25,048 nucleotides of DNA, taken from contig JAUCBJ010003964.1 in assembly GCA_032718475.1 (NCBI GenBank), forward strand, positions 1 through 25,048. The letters run 5' to 3'. The position numbers and the translations under genes were made by a program. A model generated the notes under the pieces. The model was not told the DNA's origin and did no database searches. It saw only the letters and a program-made list of their open reading frames with translations. Origin of the DNA: Nemertoderma westbladi (lineage: Eukaryota; Xenacoelomorpha; Nemertodermatida; Nemertodermatidae). Positions 8,250 to 19,314 of this stretch are shown here, piece by piece; position 1 is the stretch's first letter, and every line of letters begins with the position of its first letter.

Positions 8250-9100
8250 ATATTTAAATTTTTTCGGTTTTTTTGTATATTTATTGTTTCCCCACTGAAC
8301 GCTTTAATACATTAGGTTGTTGTATAACAAATTTAAAAAATAATATGCGGAATTATTATTAATTATTTAGTCGGTTGTAATTTTTGTGACTCTAAATAAT
8401 GAAATAATATAATATTTATATTGATAAAAACTGACATTGTAAATTATGATATTTATTAAGATATTTATTTTCATGTTTTAATATTATCAATATTAATCAT
8501 TATCCATAATTTTATTGATCCTATTCACTTTTTAATGCATTATGTCAAGTTTTAAATAAGTTCTTTGCTGACATTTAAATAATTCCATTAAGTATAGAGG
8601 TGCGATTTCATTATCTGCTAATTACGTACTTTATGTACTGATAATGTCTATTAATTATTGTATATTACATGTCGTTTAATATTATTAATCAATATTCTAT
8701 ATTAAAATGTAAAATTACGTAGAAATTACGTTTTTAAACAATGGCAATATGTAAATCAAAGGATCAAGTATGTCTGAAACCAGTATAAGGTCTCTACTGA
8801 TATGGGCTCTCTATCCACGTGGCTCGTCCCATTTGGTACTGATAAGGACTCCCCTCCCTTGTCGCTTGCCCCATATAAGGACATATACTTCTAACATAGC
8901 CTACTGTCGTATGGCTGGACGATACTTACCTTCAATATCCCATAGATAGGCCAACATAATACTTCATTATATTGCATGTTACTCAATATCTGCTTGCATT
9001 CTCCGGCTTTAATATATCAAACTGCTAATAATATTTGATTCAATATATCATATATATGGGTTACCTCGACCTTAGCGCAAGGTCTAAATATCGTTTGATA
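8250..9100. other. AT-rich spacer with repeat-like patch before the minisatellite
   Basis: 8250-8755 is very AT-rich with nothing recognised. About 8760-8960 is GC-richer and contains CCACGTGGCTCGTCCCAT, resembling the motif near 4120, and CGCTTGCCCCATATAAGGA. It may be a dispersed repeat. A minus-strand donor-like GAAG/GTAAGT occurs at 8934-8943 with no convincing exon. Confidence 0.3.
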
Positions 9101-9404
9101 GGGGTTTGGTACTGGAAGGAGGTGGGGTTGGTTTGGTACTGTAAGGGGGTGGGGTTGGTTTGGTACTGGAAGGGGGCAGGGTTGGTTTGGTACTGGAAGG
9201 GGGTAGGGTTGGTTTGGTACTGGAAGGGGGTGGGGTTGGTTTGGTACTGGAAGGGGGCAGGGTTGGTTTGGTACTGGAAGGGGACAGGGTTGGTTTGGTA
9301 CTGGAAGGGGGCGGGGTTGGATTGGTACTGGAAGGGGGTGGGGTTGGTTTGGTACTGGAAGGGGGCAGGGTTGGTTTGGTACTGAAAGGGGGTGGGGTTG
9401 GTTT

Positions 9405-9840
9405 GGTTTGGTACTGGAAGGGGGTGGGGTTGGATTGGTACTGGAAGGGGGTGGGGTTAGTTTGGTACTGGAAGGGGGCAGGGTTGGTTTGGTACTGGAA
9501 GGGGGCATGGTTGGTTTGGTACTGGAAGGGGGCGGGGTTGGTTTGGTACTGGAAGGGGGTGAAGTTGGTTTTGTACTGGAAGGGGGTGGGGTTGGTTTGG
9601 TACTGGAAGTGGGTTGGTTTGGTTTGGTACTGGAAGGGGGTGGGGTTGGATTGGTACTGGAAGGGGGTGGGGTTAGTTTGGTACTGGAAGGGGGCAGGGT
9701 TGGTTTGGTACTGGAAGGGGGCATGGTTGGTTTGGTACTGGAAGGGGGCGGGGTTGGTTTGGTACTGGAAGGGGGTGAAGTTGGTTTTGTACTGGAAGGG
9801 GGTGGGGTTGGTTTGGTACTGGAAGGGGGTGGGGTTGGTT
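9405..9840 (+). repeat. 216-bp tandem duplication inside the minisatellite
   Basis: The same order of variant units (a TTGGATTGG unit, a TTAGTTTGG unit, a CATGG unit, a GAAGTTGG unit) occurs twice with an offset of 216 bp, equal to eight 27-bp units; for example TGGATTGG at 9431 and 9647. Confidence 0.75.
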
Positions 9841-9851
9841 TGGAACTGGAA

Positions 9852-9866
9852 GGGGGGGGGGGGGGG
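9852..9866 (+). repeat. Poly-G homopolymer (15 G)
   Basis: An expanded G run inside one minisatellite unit, immediately left of the 2,119-bp duplicated block. Confidence 0.9.
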
Positions 9867-9867
9867 T

Positions 9868-12800
9868 TGGTTTGGTACTGGAAGGGGGCAGGGTTGGTTT
9901 GGTACTGAAAGGGGGTGGGGTTGGTTTGGTTCTGGAAGGAGGCAGGGTAGGTTTGGTCCTGGAAGGGTACAGGGTTGGTTTGGTACTGGAAGGGGGTGGG
10001 GTAGGTTTGGTACAGGAGGGGCGCAGGGTTGGTTTGGTACTGGAAGGGGGCAGGGTTGGATTGGTACTGGAAGGGGTGGGGTTGGTTTGGTACTGGAGGG
10101 GCGCAGGGTTGGTTTGGTACTGGAAGGGGGTGGATTAGGTTTGGTCCTGGAAGGGGTGGGTTGGATTGGTACTGGAAGGGGGTGGGGTTGGTTTGGTACT
10201 GGAAGGGGTGGGGTTGGTTGGTTTGGTACTGGAGGGGCGCAGGGTTGGTTTGGTACTGGAAGGGCGCAGGGTTGGTTTTGTACTGGAAGGGGTGGGGTTA
10301 GTTTGGTACTGGAGAGGCGCAGGGTTGGTTTGGTACTAGAAGGGGGCAGGGTTGGTTTGGAACTGGAAGGGGGCGGGGTTGGTTTGGTACTGGAAGGGGG
10401 TGAAGTTGGTTTTATACTGGAAGGGGGTGGGGTTGGTTTGGTACTGGAAGTGGGTGGGGTTGGTTTGGTGCTGGAAGGGGGTGGGGTTGGTTTGGTTCTG
10501 GAAGGAGGCAGGGTAGGTTTGGTCCTGGAAGGGCGCAGGGTTGGTTTGGTACTGGAAGGGGGTGGGGTAGGTTTGGTACTGGAGGGGCGCAGGGTTGGTT
10601 TGGTACTGGAAGGGGGCAGGGTTGGATTGGTACTGGAAGGGGTGGGGTTGGTTTGGTATGGAGGGGCGCAGGGTTGGTTTGGTACTGGAAGGGGGTGGAT
10701 TAGGTTTGGTCCTGGAAGGGGTGGGGTTGGTTTGGTACTGGAAGGAGGCAGGGTTGGTTTGGTACTGGAAGGGGGCGGGGTTGGTTTAGTTCTGGAAGGA
10801 GGCAGGGTAGGTTTGGTCCTGGAAGGGCGCAGGGTTGGTTTGGTACTGGAAGGGGGTGGGGTATGTTTGGTACTAGAGGGGCGCAGGGTTGGTTTGGTAC
10901 TGGAAGGGGGCAGGGTTGGATTGGTACTGGAAGGGGTGGGGTTGGTTTGGTATGGAGGGGCGCAGGGTTGGTTTGGTTCTGGAAGGAGGCAGGGTAGGTT
11001 TGGTCCTGGAAGGGCGCAGGGTTGGTTTGATACCGGAAGGGGGTGGGGTAGGTTTGGTACTGGAGGGGCGCAGGGTTGGTTTGGTACTGGAAGGGGGCAG
11101 GGTTGGATTGGTACTGGAAGGGGTGGGGTTGGTTTGGTATGGAGGGGCGCAGGGTTGGTTTGGTACTGGAAGGGGGTGGATTAGGTTTGGTCCTGGAAGG
11201 GGTGGGGTTGGTTTGGTACTGGAAGGAGGCAGTGTTGGTTTGGTACTGGAAGGGGGCGGGGTTGGTTTGGTACTGGAAGGGGGCAGGGTTGGTTTGGTAC
11301 TGGAAGGGGGTGGGGTAAGTTTGGTCCTGGAAGGGCGCGGGGTTGGTTTGGTCCTGGAAGGGTGCGGGATTGGTTTGGTCCTGGAAGGGTGCGGGGTTGG
11401 TTTGGTACTGAAAGGGGGTGGGGTTGGTTTGGTTCTGGAAGGAGGCAGGGTAGGTTTGGTCCTGGAAGGGCGCAGGGTTGGTTTGGTATTGGAAGGGGGT
11501 GGGGTAGGTTTGGTACTGGAGGGGCGCAGGGTTGGTTTGGTACTGGAAGGGGGCAGGGTTGGATTGGTACTGGAAAGGGTGGGGTTGGTTTGGTACTGGA
11601 GGGGCGCAGGGTTGGTTTGGTACTGGAAGGGGGTGGATTAGGTTTGGTACTGGAAGGGGGTGGGGTTGTTTTGGTACTGGTAGGAGGCAGGGTTGGTTTG
11701 GTACTGGAAGGGGGCGGGGTTGGTTTGGTACTGGAAGGGGGCAGGGTTGGTTTGGCACTGGAAGGGGTGGGGTTGGTTTGGTACTGGAGGGGCGCAGGGT
11801 TGGTTTGGTACTGGAAGGGGGTGGATTAGGTTTGGTCCTGGAAGGGGTGGGGTTGGTTTGGTACTGGGAGGGGTGGGGTTGGATTGGTACTGGAAGGGGG
11901 TGGGGTTGGTTTGGTACTGGAAGGGGTGGGGTTGGTTTGGTACTGGTGGGGCGCAGGGTTGGTTTGGTACTGGAAGGGCGCAGGGTTGGTTTGGTACTGG
12001 AAGGGGGCAGGGTTGGTTTGGTACTGAAAGGGGGTGGGGTTGGTTTGGTTCTGGAAGGAGGCAGGGTAGGTTTGGTCCTGGAAGGGTACAGGGTTGGTTT
12101 GGTACTGGAAGGGGGTGGGGTAGGTTTGGTACAGGAGGGGCGCAGGGTTGGTTTGGTACTGGAAGGGGGCTGGGTTGGATTGGTACTGGAAGGGGTGGGG
12201 TTGGTTTGGTACTGGAGGGGCGCAGGGTTGGTTTGGTACTGGAAGGGGGTGGATTAGGTTTGGTCCTGGAAGGGGTGGGTTGGATTGGTACTGGAAGGGG
12301 GTGGGGTTGGTTTGGTACTGGAAGGGGTGGGGTTGGTTGGTTTGGTACTGGAGGGGCGCAGGGTTGGTTTGGTACTGGAAGGGCGCAGGGTTGGTTTTGT
12401 ACTGGAAGGGGTGCGGTTAGTTTGGTACTGGAGAGGCGCAGGGTTGGTTTGGTACTAGAAGGGGGCAGGGTTGGTTTGGAACTGGAAGGGGGCGGGGTTG
12501 GTTTGGTACTGGAAGGGGGTGAAGTTGGTTTTATACTGGAAGGGGGTGGGGTTGGTTTGGTACTGGAAGTGGGTGGGGTTGGTTTGGTGCTGGAAGGGGG
12601 TGGGGTTGGTTTGGTTCTGGAAGGAGGCAGGGTAGGTTTGGTCCTGGAAGGGCGCAGGGTTGGTTTGGTACTGGAAGGGGGTGGGGTAGGTTTGGTACTG
12701 GAGGGGCGCAGGGTTGGTTTGGTACTGGAAGGGGGCAGGGTTGGATTGGTACTGGAAGGGGTGGGGTTGGTTTGGTATGGAGGGGCGCAGGGTTGGTTTG

Positions 12801-14105
12801 GTACTGGAAGGGGGTGGATTAGGTTTGGTCCTGGAAGGGGTGGGGTTGGTTTGGTACTGGAAGGAGGCAGGGTTGGTTTGGTACTGGAAGGGGGCGGGGT
12901 TGGTTTAGTTCTGGAAGGAGGCAGGGTAGGTTTGGTCCTGGAAGGGCGCAGGGTTGGTTTGGTACTGGAAGGGGGTGGGGTATGTTTGGTACTGGAGGGG
13001 CGCAGGGTTGGTTTGGTACTGGAAGGGGGCAGGGTTGGATTGGTACTGGAAGGGGTGGGGTTGGTTTGGTATGGAGGGGCGCAGGGTTGGTTTGGTTCTG
13101 GAAGGAGGCAGGGTAGGTTTGGTCCTGGAAGGGCGCAGGGTTGGTTTGGTACCGGAAGGGGGTGGGGTAGGTTTGGTACTGGAGGGGCGCAGGGTTGGTT
13201 TGGTACTGGAAGGGGGCAGGGTTGGATTGGTACTGGAAGGGGTGGGGTTGGTTTGGTATGGAGGGGCGCAGGGTTGGTTTGGTACTGGAAGGGGGTGGAT
13301 TAGGTTTGGTCCTGGAAGGGGTGGGGTTGGTTTGGTACTGGAAGGAGGCAGTGTTGGTTTGGTACTGGAAGGGGGCGGGGTTGGTTTGGTACTGGAAGGG
13401 GGCAGGGTTGATTTGGTACTGGAAGGGGGTGGGGTAAGTTTGGTCCTGGAAGGGCGCGGGGTTGGTTTGGTCCTGGAAGGGTGCGGGATTGGTTTGGTCC
13501 TGGAAGGGTGCGGGGTTGGTTTGGTACTGAAAGGGGGTGGGGTTGGTTTGGTTCTGGAAGGAGGCAGGGTAGGTTTGGTCCTGGAAGGGCGCAGGGTTGG
13601 TTTGGTATTGGAAGGGGGTGGGGTAGGTTTGGTACTGGAGGGGCGCAGGGTTGGTTTGGTACTGGAAGGGGGCAGGGTTGGATTGGTACTGGAAAGGGTG
13701 GGGTTGGTTTGGTACTGGAGGGGCGCAGGGTTGGTTTGGTACTGGAAGGGGGTGGATTAGGTTTGGTACTGGAAGGGGGTGGGGTTGTTTTGGTACTGGT
13801 AGGAGGCAGGGTTGGTTTGGTACTGGAAGGGGGCGGGGTTGGTTTGGTACTGGAAGGGGGCAGGGTTGGTTTGGCACTGGAAGGGGTGGGGTTGGTTTGG
13901 TACTGGAGGAGCGCAGGGTTGGTTTGGTACTGGAAGGGGGTGGATTAGGTTTGGTCCTGGAAGGGGTGGGGTTGGTTTGGTACTGGGAGGGGTGGGGTTG
14001 GATTGGTACTGGAAGGGGGTGGGGTTGGTTTGGTACTGGAAGGGGTGGGGTTGGTTTGGTACTGGTGGGGCGCAGGGTTGGTTTGGTACTGGAAGGGCGC
14101 AGGGT
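9868..14105 (+). repeat. 2,119-bp tandem higher-order duplication within the minisatellite
   Basis: Variant patterns at 9901, 10029, 10595, 10700, 11076, 11362, 11532 and 11693 recur at 12020, 12148, 12714, 12819, 13195, 13481, 13651 and 13812, always offset by exactly 2,119 bp. The two copies (about 9868-11986 and 11987-14105) differ at only a few bases; conceptual translations of 352 residues from 10700-11758 and 12819-13877 differ at about two positions. Such identity implies recent duplication or gene-conversion-like homogenisation. A partial third register follows at about 14100. Confidence 0.85.
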
Positions 14106-15540
14106 TGGTTTTGTACTGGAAGGGGTGGGGTTGGTTTGGTACTGGAGAGGCGCAGGGTTGGTTTGGTACTAGAAGGGGGTGGGGTAGGTTTGGAACAGGA
14201 AGGGCGCAGGGTTGGTTTGGTTGTGGTAGGGGGCAGGGTTGGTTTGGTACTAGAAGGGGGCGGGGTTGGTTTGGTTCTGGAAGGGGGTGGGGTAGGTTTG
14301 GTCCTGGAAGAGCGCGGGGCCGGTTTGGTACTGGAAGGGGTGGGGTTGGTTTGGTACTGGAAGGGGGTGGGGTAGGTTTGGTCGTGTAAGGGCGCAGGGT
14401 TGGTTTGGTACTGGAAGGGGTGGAGGAAGGTTTGGTACTGGAAGGAGGCTGGAAGGAGGCAGGGTAGGTTTGGTACTGGAAGGGGGCAGGGCAGGTTTGG
14501 TACTGGAAGGAAGCAGGGTTGGTTTGGTACTGGAAGGAGGCAGGGTAGGTTTGGTACTGGAAGGGGGCAGGGTTGGTTTGGTACTGGAAGGAGGTGGGGT
14601 TGGTTTGGTACTGGAAGGGCGCAGGGTTGGTTTGGCCCTGGAAGGGCGCAAGGTTGGTTTGGTACTGGAAGGGGGTAGGGTTGGTTTGGTACTGGAGGGG
14701 GGTGGGGTAGGTTTGGTACTGGAAGGGGGCGGGGTGGGTTTAATACATGAAGGGGGCGGCGTGTGTTTGATACTGGAAGGTTGGTAGATTTGGTACTGGA
14801 AGGGGGGTAGTTTTGTAGGGGGCGGGGTAAGATTGGTACTGGTAGGGGGCGGAGTAGGTTTGGTATTAGCAGGGGTGGGGTTGGTTTGGTACCGGAAGGG
14901 GGTGGGGTTGGTTTGGTACTGGAAGGGGGTAGGGTTGGTTTGGTACTGGAAGGTGGTGGGGATGGTTTGGAACTGGAAGGGGGTGGGGTTGGTTTGGTAC
15001 TGGAAAGGGGTGGGGTTGGTTTGGTACTGGAAGGAGGCAGGGTAGGTTTGGTACTGGAAAGGGGCAGGGTTGGTTTGGTACTGGAAGGAGGTGGGGTTGG
15101 TTTGGTACTGGAAGGGCGCAGGGTTGGTTTGGTACTGGAAGGGCGCAGAGTTGGTTTGGTACTGGAAGGTGGTGGGGATGGTTTGGCACTAGAAGGGGGC
15201 GGGGTGGGTTTAATACATGAAGGGGGCGGGGTGTATTTGATGCTGGAAGGTGGGTAGATTTGGTACTGGAAGGGGGGTAGATTTGTAGGGGGCGGGGTAG
15301 GATTGGTACTGGTGGGGGGCGGAGTAGGTTCGGTACTGGATGGAGGCGCGGTAGGTTTGGTACTGGAAGAGGGGTAGAATTGGTACTGGAAGGAGGTGGG
15401 GATGGTTTGGAACTGGAAGGGTGTGGGGTTGGTTTGGTCCTGGAGGGGGGCGGGGTAGGTTTGGCACTAGAACGGGGCGGGGTGGGTTTGGTACTAGAAG
15501 GGGGCGGGGTGTGTTTGATACTGGAAGGTGGGTAGATTTG

Positions 15541-16370
15541 GTACTGGAAGGAGGGTAGATTTGTAGGGGGCGGGGTAGGATTGGTACTGGTAGGGGGCGG
15601 AGTAGGTTTGGTATTGGAAGGGGGCGGGGTAAGTTTGGTACTGGAAGGGGGGTCGATTTGGTACTGGAAAGGGGGTAGATTTGTTGGGGGTGGGGTAGGA
15701 TTGGTACTGGTAGGGGGCGGAGTAGGTTCTGTACTGGAAGGAGGCGCGGTATGTTTGGTACTGGAAGAGGGGTGGATTTGGTACTGGAAGGGGGGGTAGA
15801 TTTGTAGGGGTTGGGGTAGGATTGGTATTGGTAGGGGGCGGAGTAGGTTTGGTATTGGAAGGGGGCGGGGTAGGTTTGGTACTGGAAGAGGGGTGGATTT
15901 GGTACTGGAAGGGGGGTAGATTTGTAGGGGTTGGGGTAGGATTGGTACTGGTAGGGGGCGGAGTAGGTTTGGTATTGGAAGGGGGCGGGGTAAGTTTGGT
16001 ACTGGAAGGTGGGTCGATTTGGTACTGGAAAGGGGGTAGATTTGTTGGGGTTGGGGTAGGATTGGTATTGGTAGGGGGCGGAGTAGGTTTGGTATTGGAA
16101 GGGGGCGGGGTAGGTTTGGTACTGGAAGAGGGGTGGATTTGGTACTGGAAGGGGGGTAGATTTGTAGGGGTTGGGGTAGGATTGGTATTGGTAGGGGGCG
16201 GAGTAGGTTTGGTATTGGAAGGGGGCGGGGTAGGTTTGGTACTGGAAGAGGGGTGGATTTGGTACTGGAAAGGGGGTTGATTTGTAGGGGGTGGGGTAGG
16301 ATTGGTACTGGTAGGGGGCGGAGTAGGTTCGGTACTGGGAGGGGGCGGGGTAGATTTGGTACTGGAGGGG
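15541..16370 (+). repeat. 120-bp higher-order repeat at the right end of the minisatellite
   Basis: The block GATTTGTAGGGG...TTGGGGTAGGATTGG recurs at exactly 120-bp spacing (e.g. 15811, 15931, 16051, 16171), with about seven copies and slightly less regular ones to the left. Each 120-bp period holds roughly four of the basic units. Because 120 is a multiple of three, a Pro/Thr/Ser-rich minus-strand frame stays open over 305 codons (15494-16411). Confidence 0.85.
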
Positions 16371-16395
16371 CGGGGTAGGTTTAGAAAAGGTTTAG

Positions 16396-16626
16396 AAATT
16401 AATTTGTTCACTTAAACTAATTTTATGTTATTATCCCCTAACTTTATTTATAATTTTTCGTGTGACGTTGTGTTGTGGTAACACGATAGATGCAATTAAA
16501 TACGGAAAGCAACTGTTGGATCCCAAATGTCCCTACTTGGTTTCTCGAGGGAAAATTATTCTTCAAGGGAGGCACGTTGTGATAATCCAGAGGGCGAGGA
16601 GATCGAATACTGCAAGCGGGTGTTAA
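16396..16626 (+). other. Coding-like open segment between the two arrays
   Basis: This unique DNA separates the minisatellite from the 14-bp satellite. One + frame is open for 76 codons up to TAA at 16624-16626 and reads protein-like: DAIKYGKQLLDPKCPYLV, then SRGKIILQGRHVVIIQR. An acceptor-like TAG precedes the ATGCAATT at about 16490. A second + frame starting at ATG 16527 reads MSLLGFSRENYSSREAR, then CDNPEGEEIEYCKRVLTEAQ, and runs into the satellite. Only one can be real, or the segment is a frameshifted fragment. No family was recognised. Confidence 0.3.
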
Positions 16627-16631
16627 CGGAG

Positions 16632-19314
16632 GCTCAACTACCGGTACTCAACTACCGGTACTCAACTACCGGTACTCAACTACCGGTACTCAACTACCGG
16701 TACTCAACTACCGGTACTCAACTACCGGTACTCAACTACCGGTACTCAACTACCGGTACTCAACTACCGGTACTCAACTACCGGTACTAAATTACCGGTA
16801 CTCAACTACCGGTAGTAAATTACCGGTACTCAACTACCGGTAGTAAATTACCGGTACTCAACTACCGGTACTCAACTACCGGTACTAAATTACCGGTACT
16901 CAACTACCGGTACTCAACTACCGGTACTAAATTACCGGTACTCAACTACCGGTACTCAACTACCGGTACTAAATTACCGGTACTCAACTACCGGTAGTAA
17001 ATTACCGGTACTCAACTACCGGTACTCAACTACCGGTACTAAATTACCGGTACTCAACTACCGGTACTCAACTACCGGTACTAAATTACCGGTACTCAAC
17101 TACCGGTACTCAACTACCGGTACTCAACTACCGGTACTCAACTACCGGTACTCAACTACCGGTACTCAACTACCGGTACTCAACTACCGGTACTCAACTA
17201 CCGGTACTCAACTACCGGTACTCAACTACCGGTACTCAACTACCTGTACTCAACTACCGGTACTCAACTACCGGTACTCAACTACCGGTACTCAACTACC
17301 GGTACTCAACTACCGGTACTCAACTACCGGTACTCAACTACCGGTACTCAACTACCGGTACTCAACTACCGGTACTAAATTACCGGTACTCAACTACCGG
17401 TACTCAACTACCGGTACTCAACGACCGGTACTAAATTACCGGTACTCAACTACCGGTACTCAACTACCGGTACTCAACTACCGGTACTCAACTACCGGTA
17501 CTCAACTACCGGTACTCAACTACCGGTACTCAACTACCGGTACTCAACTACCGGTACTCAACTACCGGTACTCAACTACCGGTACTCAACTACCGGTACT
17601 CAACTACCGGTACTCAACTACCGGTACTCAACTACCGGTACTCAACTACCGGTACTAAATTACCGGTACTCAACTACCGGTACTCAACTACCGGTACTAA
17701 ATTACCGGTACTCAACTACCGGTAGTAAATTACCGGTACTCAACTACCGGTACTCAACTACCGGTACTAAATTACCGGTACTCAACTACCGGTACTCAAC
17801 TACCGGTACTAAATTACCGGTACTCAACTACCGGTACTCAACTACCGGTACTCAACTACCGGTACTCAACTACCGGTACTCAACTACCGGTACTCAACTA
17901 CCGGTACTCAACTACCGGTACTCAACTACCGGTACTCAACTACCGGTACTCAACTACCGGTACTCAACTACCTGTACTCAACTACCGGTACTCAACTACC
18001 GGTACTCAACTACCGGTACTCAACTACCGGTACTCAACTACCGGTACTCAACTACCGGTACTCAACTACCGGTACTCAACTACCGGTACTCAACTACCGG
18101 TACTAAATTACCGGTACTCAACTACCGGTACTCAACTACCGGTACTCAACTACCGGTACTAAATTACCGGTACTCAACTACCGGTACTCAACTACCGGTA
18201 CTCAACTACCGGTACTCAACTACCGGTACTCAACTACCGGTACTCAACTACCGGTACTCAACTACCGGTACTCAACTACCGGTACTCAACTACCGGTACT
18301 CAACTACCGGTACTCAACTACCGGTACTCAACTACCGGTACTCAACTACCGGTACTCAACTACCGGTACTCAACTACCGGTACTAAATTACCGGTACTCA
18401 ACTACCGGTACTCAACTACCGGTACTCAACTACCGGTACTAAATTACCGGTACTCAACTACCGGTACTCAACTACCGGTACTCAACTACCGGTACTCAAC
18501 TACCGGTACTCAACTACCGGTACTAAATTACCGGTACTCAACTACCGGTACTCAACTACCGGTACTAAATTACCGGTACTCATCTACCGGTACTCAACTA
18601 CCGGTACTCAACTACCGGTACTCAACTACCGGTACTCAACTACCGGAACTCAACTACCGGTACTCAACTAGCTGTACTCAACTACCGGTACTAAATTACC
18701 GGTACTCAACTACCGGTACTCAACTACCGGTACTCAACTACCGGTACTCAACTACCGGTACTCAACTACCGGTACTCAACTACCGGTACTAAATTACCGG
18801 TACTCAACTACCGGTACTCAACTACCGGTACTAAATTACCGGTACTCAACTACCGGTACTAAACTACCGGTACTCAACTACCGGTACTCAACTACCGCTA
18901 CTCAACTACCGCTACTCAACTACCGATACTCAAGTACCGGTACTCAACTACCGGTACTCAACTACCGGTACTCAACTACAGTACCGGTACTCAACTATAG
19001 TACCGATACTCAACTACAGTACCGGTACTCAAGGGTATTGAACTACAGTACCGGTACTCAACTACCGGTACTCAACTACCGGTACCCAACTACCGGTACT
19101 CAACTACCAGTACTCAACTACCGGTACTCAACTGCGGGAACTCAACTACCGGTACTCAACTACCGGTACTTAACTACCGGTACTCAACTACCGGTACTCA
19201 ACTACCGGTACTCAACTACTGGTACTCAACTACCGGCACTCAACTACCGGTACTCAATAACCGGTACTCAACTACCTGTACTCAATTACCGGTACTCAAC
19301 TACCGGTACTCAAC
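16632..19314 (+). repeat. 2.7-kb satellite, 14-bp unit with TACCGGTA palindrome
   Basis: About 190 tandem copies of the 14-mer CTCAACTACCGGTA. The commonest variant is CTAAATTACCGGTA, with rarer GTAAATTACCGGTA and CTGTACTCAAC forms. Each unit contains the self-complementary octamer TACCGGTA (an ACCGGT site) and one CpG. Variant units recur in the same order 728 bp apart. The right edge (about 18890-19060) is degenerate, with 19-bp-like units containing TACAGTACCGG, as expected at an array boundary. Frames through it read as repeats of QLPVLNYRYSTTGT and are not genes. Confidence 0.95.

Larger units (their letters stand above)
9101..16385 (+). repeat. 7.3-kb G-rich minisatellite, 27-bp unit
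   Basis: Hundreds of head-to-tail copies of a 27-bp unit built from TTTGGTACTGGAAGGGGG followed by a variable tail (TGGGGTTGG, CAGGGTTGG, CGGGGTTGG or GCGCAGGGTTGG). Many copies are 26 bp because one G is missing, which moves the reading frame. The + strand carries almost all G runs. The unit is stop-free in most frames on both strands, so many long frames cross the array (Val-Leu-Glu-Gly-Gly, Trp-Tyr-Trp-Lys-Gly, Phe-Gly-Thr-Gly-Arg types on +; Pro/Ser/Thr or Pro/Gln/Asn types on -). These overlap, contradict one another and lack unique flanks, so none is called as a gene. Unit type changes gradually toward the right end. Confidence 0.95.

Noticed and set aside
9160-11184. 674-codon and other long plus-strand frames in the minisatellite
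   Set aside because: They result from a stop-free 27-bp unit. Several frames are open at once, they switch when a unit loses one G, and none has unique coding flanks or a domain.
10700-13877. Two 352-codon minus-strand Pro/Gln/Asn-rich frames
   Set aside because: They are the same repeat unit in a different frame, duplicated by the 2,119-bp block; the frame changes along the array as in a non-coding repeat.
16632-19314. CRISPR array
   Set aside because: There are no unique spacers; the repeats are contiguous 14-bp copies, and the genome context is eukaryotic.
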